From assembly GCA_019155205.2 (NCBI GenBank), contig JAHNZQ020000010.1, positions 946,216 through 976,953 of the forward strand: a stretch of DNA of 30,738 nt, read 5' to 3'. This document shows, piece after piece, positions 28,105 through 30,738 of the stretch (positions are counted from its first letter, which is position 1; each line of letters begins with the position of its first letter). The notes below the pieces were generated by a model. The model made no database searches and was not told the DNA's origin. It was given only the letters and a program-made list of their open reading frames with translations. Position numbers and translations under genes: made by a program. The DNA is from Gracilaria vermiculophylla (lineage: Eukaryota; Rhodophyta; Florideophyceae; Gracilariales; Gracilariaceae).

Positions 28105-29280
28105 ATCAGTTTCAAAAACATAACAACTTTATCAACTTGAAGTCTCTTTTGGTTACTCAGTAACTAATTTTCCCACCTTTTTGCTGAACAACGCTAATAC
28201 AGCGTTCAGGCATTGAGTTGATGTAGCTATTAATTGTCGACACTGAAATATTGTCCCAGCATTTCTTAATAAAGCTTTTAAAATCAAAAACTGTGCTGAA
28301 TTGTCTGCCATGGCCATAAACCATTCTTGAAAATAGACCCCATAAATTTTCAATGGGGTTAAAATCCGGTGAGCGCGCTGGCCATTCCATGACATGAATG
28401 CTTGCTTCTTGTAGCCAGTTTGACACCAAATTAGATTTGTGTACCGGGGCATTTTCTTGTTGAAAAACAAAAATTTCTCCGTGTACACAATATCTAAAAG
28501 GTAGCATGTAGTCATAAAGAAGTTCCTGATAGCGTGCAGAGTCCATATTTCCATCAATAAAGGCAATTTCTGTATTTCTATACTTTGATATACCAGCCCA
28601 TACCATTACAGAACCGCCTCCAGAATGTCTTGTATAAAATTCTGAACGTTCTTTTATAAAATCATGTCAGTAATGCTTAAAACAATCTGGACCATCCAAG
28701 TTAAACTTTTTTTCGTCAGAAAATATTGCTATGTTCCATTGATCTTTCCAGTGCGCCATGTTTGCACACCAAGAAATTCTTTTCTGCTTATGATGTTCTT
28801 CAAGAAAGAAAGTTTTCTTCATCTTTTTATACTTGAACAAATTTTTATTATTAATTTCCTTCCATATTGTTGACTTAGATACATTGAGATTTAAGGTTTT
28901 TGCATTATTCTTGCACGAAACTTTTTCTCGACACAGTTCCCGTTTAATAACGCGCTTATCTGCTAGACTGAGAAGATTGGGACGCCCTGTAGATATTTTT
29001 CTTCATAACTTGCTGGGTTATTAAGAAACCGGAGAATTATGGAAGGATGACGCTCCAAATGTCGGCCAATTTCGGCATATGATTTTCCGTTAGCTTTTAA
29101 TTGTACAATTTCAAGCTGTTCAGAGCGCGAAAGAGTCGATCCTCGAGCCATATTAATGGATGTTGATGATGTATTGTTATGATTATGAAACGGTTTTTAC
29201 TTATATGCTCTGCAGAAGGCGCACTACAGTACTACTTTGGCGCGTTTTTTAGGCATGATATGATTTTAAAACGCACTTTA
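28105..29280 (-). mobile_element. Tc1-D: nearly complete Tc1 element with degenerate transposase
   Basis: Terminal repeats: CAGTTTCAAAAACATAAC near 28108 and TTTTAAAACGCACTTTA ending at 29280, both related to Tc1-B ends. The transposase begins at ATG 29151 (MARGSTLSRSEQLEIVQLK), with a helix-turn-helix (KSYAEIGRHLERHPS). It has a frameshift near 28985 (into NLLSLADKRVIKREL), a TGA in place of Trp at about 28667 (KHY*HDF), then TRHSGGGSVMVWAG and an open run from 28606 to the stop at 28157. The catalytic block reads FQQENAPVH where QQDNAPVH is the rule, so the second Asp is Glu; NPIENLW keeps the final Glu at 34 residues. About 330 codons, normal for Tc1. Inactive. Confidence 0.88.
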
Positions 29281-29436
29281 TATTAGAATAAAAACAAAGC
29301 AAATTAGGTATGTGTATTGATGTTTGGGACAGCGTTGTCGTCACCTAACTCATCGTTTTGATCAAGTATTTGAACCACGAGTACTAGATACCGGTCACGA
29401 CGGATCTCCGCGGACACGTGCTGACCGTTTGTGTTG
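29281..29436. other. Spacer between Tc1-D and the next element
   Basis: Short stretch with no ORF or motif that I can interpret. Confidence 0.4.
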
Positions 29437-30728
29437 TACAGTGCGCTTCTAAAGTATAGGACAGTGCAAAAGCGCGTCATAATATGGTTTTTTGCCTACT
29501 GTAGCCACGCTCCTTCGTTAAAACCGTCAAAAACGCGTTTCAAAAGTATTGGACACTTCCAACTCGCGCGTGATTATTTCCACATCAAGTTGCTTTCTTT
29601 TCTCAAAATAGCATAAGATCTTATAAAATAAAAGCTTACAACACAATACTACAAATATTACCTTTGATCTAGGGCAATGTTCTCATTTTTGTACCAGTTT
29701 ATTCCATATTTACTGTAATATAAACAAAAAGTTTTATTGATAGCTTAATAACTCTCATCTAAAACAATATGTATAACGTTTTGCAAGAATATTGTCTTGA
29801 CAATGTGTTTTGCACTCGAAAACCCATGAAAAGAACGAATTGTTTACAAAAAATGAATAAAATGGGTATGAAAAACGCTTCAAAGTTCTTTCGGCGTAGA
29901 AACTTGAACAACGTTTCCTTTTTAAAGCTGCAAATAAATAAATATTGGTGCCACAGTATGCAATGAGCTCTGGAAAACAAGTCAGCTGCAAATTGAATGC
30001 ATTTGAAAATGAGTAAAACTTTGATTAGGATGAACAACAGTGTTTTACATATTGTTATCATCAGCAACAAACATCAAATAAAATTTGAACATAGATAAGT
30101 TTTATTAGAGCTCATATTATGCTATGTACTGGATTCTAGATGAAAACAACTACATATAAAGCCTTCTCAGTAAGCATTACAGACTTAAAAAGGCTTTCAA
30201 ATGCTTTAACACAACGTTTTATATATGTTTACATATTTTATCAAAAATAAAAACTGGTTTTTCACCAAGATAGCGCCACCGTTTAGTAGTCTATAGCAAT
30301 GAAAAATGTTCTTCGCTTGCTACAGACTAATGCCACGCAGTTACTCACGCATTAGATTTACTTCAACCCTCATGAAACCGAATAATCTGTACTCGTTAGA
30401 ATGATTTATGGCCATTACAGGCCATTCTGAACAGGTTTTGATTAAAAGAAAAGAATTGGAAATAGCTCGAAAACTATGAATATTTTAATAATGGGACGTT
30501 TGAAAAACGCGACGCAAAAGCGTTGAATTAGTATTGTTTGGTACACAAAAGCGAAAATCATCTACTGAAGAAGGCAAAATGAAGGTTGAAAGCGAAATGT
30601 CCTATGATTTTGAAACGGGTTTTTAAGTGGGAGTTTTTTGAAAACTAATTTTGGTAGCACTGCAATACTAAAAACGATGATTTGCATCAAAATGCCAGGT
30701 GTCCTATAATTTTGAAACAGACTTTACA
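29437..30728. mobile_element. Tc1-like element with paired end repeats and no recognisable transposase
   Basis: The left end has two direct repeats: GCGCTTCTAAAGTATAGGAC in 29437-29463 and GCGTTTCAAAAGTATTGGAC at 29534-29553. The right end has their inverted counterparts, GTCCTATGATTTTGAAACGG at 30600-30619 and GTCCTATAATTTTGAAACAG at 30701-30720. Repeat spacing is close to 100 bp on both sides, as in IR/DR-type Tc1 elements, and the total of 1.29 kb equals an autonomous Tc1. The AT-rich interior shows only short ORFs (for example 29759-30070 -) and none of the helix-turn-helix or DDE blocks seen in the neighbours. It could be a non-autonomous element or a fully decayed copy. Confidence 0.62.
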
Positions 30729-30738
30729 AGGAGACTCC

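Noticed and set aside
29431..30070. Short ORFs in the last element as transposase
   Set aside because: None contains a DDE block or helix-turn-helix; they are low-complexity AT-rich translations.

Overview
This is a eukaryotic, transposon-only stretch. I see no convincing host gene, no rRNA or tRNA gene and no CRISPR. Two Ty3/gypsy LTR retrotransposon families make up the GC-richer part (about 1-24,850). A cluster of AT-rich Tc1/mariner elements (DD34E type) fills about 24,850-30,738. The host lineage cannot be fixed from this sequence. Gypsy plus Tc1 plus pogo-type elements fits a fungus, a microsporidian, an alga or another protist.

The main structure is a nest of insertions that can be ordered from target-site duplications (TSDs). 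The oldest layer is a minus-strand Tc1 element (Tc1-A), now split into 1312-1537 and 24847-25529. A family-1 element inserted in its transposase and collapsed to a solo LTR (1538-2091, TSD GCCCA). A family-2 gypsy element, E2 (2093-24842, minus strand), then inserted at the last bases of that solo LTR (TSD TACAG/TACGG). E2 was invaded in turn by a 10.5-kb family-1 gypsy element, E1 (6985-17466, minus strand, TSD CGCGC/CGTGC), by a pogo/Tigger-like DDE transposon (transposase 4390-6198) and by an unrelated solo LTR (22101-22663, perfect TSD GAAAG). Another family-1 copy, E1b, enters from the left edge (1-1311) and cuts Tc1-A a second time.

Both gypsy elements run gag, protease, RT, RNase H, integrase from right to left. 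Both are dead: frameshifts, stops, a lost gag start in E1, a Lys at the catalytic Glu of the E1 integrase, and a Glu at the first catalytic Asp of the E2 RT. Between integrase and 3' LTR, E1 carries about 3 kb holding a long reading frame on the opposite strand (8051-10134 +), with five stops, all TAG. It resembles no family I recognise and is the best candidate for something undescribed. E2 has a similarly placed opposite-strand ORF (3512-4084) without visible similarity.

The right third holds Tc1-A (right half), Tc1-B (+), Tc1-C (-) and Tc1-D (-), all broken. It ends with a 1.3-kb element that has Tc1-style paired inverted/direct repeats at both ends but no recognisable transposase (29437-30728).
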